32,078 bases of DNA, taken from NCBI RefSeq assembly GCF_002086155.1, contig NZ_MVHE01000061.1, positions 1 to 32,078 on the forward strand, read 5' to 3'. The position numbers were made by a program, and so were the translations under genes. This DNA comes from Mycobacterium angelicum (GTDB taxonomy: Bacteria; Actinomycetota; Actinomycetes; Mycobacteriales; Mycobacteriaceae). Each line of letters opens with the position of its first letter. Positions within the stretch are counted from its first letter, which is position 1. Shown here piece after piece: positions 30,842-32,078 of the stretch. The notes under the pieces were generated by a model. The model searched no databases. It had not been told where the DNA came from and saw only the letters and a list, made by a program, of their open reading frames with translations.

Positions 30842-31494
30842 GAGATTACTTTCCAGAAGTCGACGATCGCGGTGATGCTGCCCCGCAGCGAACCGCTGAC
30901 CTTGGATTTGCCGCCGGTCCGGGGCCCGTAGCTGACGTCGAGTTCGACCACCCGCCAGCCCGCGGCCGCGGCGCGCACCAGCAGTTCCAGCGGGTATCCC
31001 GACCGCCGATCTGCGACGCCCAACGTCAGCAGGGCCTCTCGCCGCGCTACTCGCATCGGCGCGATGTCGTGCACCGGCAGGCCGTGCCGGGTGCGCAGCC
31101 GCCAGCTCATCACCACCGTGCCCACCCGCGCCACCCACGGCCAATGCAGCCCGGGCACCGGGCGCCGCCGGCCGGTCACCAGGTCGGCACCGCGCTCGAG
31201 TTCAGCCACCAGCCGGGGCAGATCACCGGCGTCCATCGAGCCGTCCGCGTCGATCACCGCCACGATGGGAGTGGTCGCAGCCACCACACCGGCGTGTACC
31301 GCCGAGCCGTATCCCGGCCGCGGTTCGGCGACCACCTGCGCGCCATGGCGGGCGGCGACGGCCGCGGTGTCATCGGTGGAGTTGTTGTCCACCACCAGCG
31401 CTCGATAGCCGGCCGGAATCGCGGCCAGCACCGCCGGTAGCGACTCCTCCTCGTTAAGACAGGGCAGTACCACCGTCACCGCGTCGTCGGCCAT
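30838..31494 (-). CDS. GT2 family glycosyltransferase, dolichyl-phosphate-sugar-synthase-like (Rv0539-like)
   Basis: A 218-residue inverting glycosyltransferase. VVLPCLNEEESLPAVL (residues 8-23) and DNNSTDDT (36-43) bind the nucleotide sugar. DADGS (82-86) is the DxD-type metal site. No membrane segments follow, so it is of the soluble DPM1-like type acting at the membrane surface on polyprenyl phosphate. Sugar and acceptor are not predictable. The start is ATG 31494. It is the likely first gene of a two-gene unit with the DUF2064 gene. Confidence 0.9.
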   Translation of the reverse strand: MADDAVTVVLPCLNEEESLPAVLAAIPAGYRALVVDNNSTDDTAAVAARHGAQVVAEPRPGYGSAVHAGVVAATTPIVAVIDADGSMDAGDLPRLVAELERGADLVTGRRRPVPGLHWPWVARVGTVVMSWRLRTRHGLPVHDIAPMRVARREALLTLGVADRRSGYPLELLVRAAAAGWRVVELDVSYGPRTGGKSKVSGSLRGSITAIVDFWKVIS

Positions 31495-31542
31495 GGGAAC
31501 CGACCTTAGGTGAAGCCGCGACCCTGATCGGAACCCGCTGAA

Positions 31543-32078
31543 TCAGTGGCCCGAGCCGGAGTGACCGCCGCCGCTGCCGCCGCTGCTGCCACCGCCGCTG
31601 CTGCCACCGCTGCCGCCGCTGCTGCCGCCGCTGCTGCCACCACCGCTGCTGCCACCGCTGCTCCCGCCGCTGCTCCCGCCGCCTGACGGCGGCTTCGGAG
31701 CCGGAGCCACGGTCTGCGGCGCCGGCGGCGCCACGGTTTGCTGCTGCGTTGGTGCGGGAGCCACCGTCTGCTGCTGGGTCGGCGCCGGGGCCACCGTCTG
31801 CTGGGTCGGTGCCTGGGTCGGTGCCTGAGTTGGCTCCGGCGCGACGGTGGTCGGAGCCACCGTCGTCGGCGCGACGGTGGTGGGCGCCACCGTCGTCGGG
31901 ACAACCGTGGTGGTCGGCGGCGCCACCGTCGTCGGCGGTGTCGTCACCGGCGTCGTCGGCGGTGTGGTGGGCGGCGTCGTCGGCGGTGTCGTCGGCGGCG
32001 TCGTCGGCGGCGTCGTCGGCGGGGTGGTGGGCGGTGTCGTCGGCAGCGGTGGCAGCAGCGGCGGTGGCAGCAGCGGCG
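31543..32078 (-). CDS. Pro/Thr-rich protein, C-terminal part (Rv0538-like, N-terminus outside window)
   Basis: The frame is open to the window end and its TGA stop is at 31545-31543. The visible 177 residues are low complexity. First, a region of PLLPP and about six TTPP units; next, TTVAP repeats (PTTVAPTTVAPTTVAP); then QQQTVAPAP repeats; and last, a GGSSGGG tail ending GGHSGSGH. Thr/Pro tracts of this kind are typical of extended, often O-mannosylated, surface proteins in mycobacteria. The M. tuberculosis homologue Rv0538 is a membrane protein of about 550 residues with the same kind of tail. An internal GTG at 31947 is not the start. Other frames here are shadows of the repeats. Confidence 0.82.
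   Translation of the reverse strand, partial: PLLPPPLLPPLPTTPPTTPPTTPPTTPPTTPPTTPPTTPPTTPVTTPPTTVAPPTTTVVPTTVAPTTVAPTTVAPTTVAPEPTQAPTQAPTQQTVAPAPTQQQTVAPAPTQQQTVAPPAPQTVAPAPKPPSGGGSSGGSSGGSSGGGSSGGSSGGSGGSSGGGSSGGSGGGHSGSGH

Noticed and set aside
29621..30931. 436-residue plus-strand frame over the permease end and DUF2064 gene
   Set aside because: Shadow frame; the minus-strand DUF2064 gene has recognisable motifs and a coupled start.

Overview
The window is high-GC mycobacterial chromosome. Three signs point to a slow-growing Mycobacterium related to, but distinct from, the M. tuberculosis complex: a long PE_PGRS tail, GTG/TTG starts with many apparently leaderless promoters, and a gene order that follows M. 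tuberculosis Rv0538-Rv0566c in reverse orientation. The orthologue assignments (Rv numbers) come from remembered family knowledge and gene order, not from a database search.

Layout. 1-2237 is the 3' part of a PE_PGRS gene (its PE domain lies outside the window), facing a tRNA-Tyr(GTA) on the minus strand. 2430-5474 (+) carries a YajQ-family nucleotide-binding protein, a Baeyer-Villiger-type flavin monooxygenase and glycerol-3-phosphate dehydrogenase gpsA. 5692-7708 is an accessory insert between gpsA and htpX: a SulP anion transporter and an orphan HicB-like antitoxin, converging on a nested palindromic element. 7745-9681 (-) is grcC1 then htpX. menJ diverges from grcC1 across only 21 bp and is followed by a small secreted DUF732 protein. 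11358-18814 (-) is a tight operon: amidohydrolase, menC, bpoC, menD, a membrane protein, a GT4 mannosyltransferase and menG. 19004-30077 (+) runs fadD8, an F420/Ddn-type nitroreductase, a secreted protein, menB, an SDR, a decayed mycothiol-dependent isomerase pseudogene, a glyoxalase-like protein, pitA, two small proteins, menE, a polytopic GT-C-like protein and an APC permease. 30173-32078 (-) holds a DUF2064 protein, a GT2 glycosyltransferase and the C-terminal part of a Pro/Thr-rich protein cut by the window end.

The genes as a system. Most of the menaquinone-9 pathway is here: MenD, MenC, MenE, MenB, possibly MenH (BpoC), MenG, the side-chain prenyl diphosphate synthase GrcC1 and the tail reductase MenJ. 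Around it are redox enzymes that could use or modify quinones, envelope glycan enzymes, and phosphate and anion transport. Differences from the M. tuberculosis layout are the SulP/HicB insert, the absence of an Rv0560c-like methyltransferase between menJ and the DUF732 gene, a nitroreductase plus secreted protein where vapBC3 would be, and an APC permease after the Rv0541c homologue.

Regulation readable from sequence includes a perfect match to the KstR half-site pattern overlapping the fadD8 promoter, a PHO-box-like direct repeat array before pitA, phased repeats before the SulP gene, and repeated TANNNT hexamers 6-8 nt before start codons. No stretch longer than about 220 bases lacks a gene; the largest gaps are 5475-5691 and 18815-19003, both described below.
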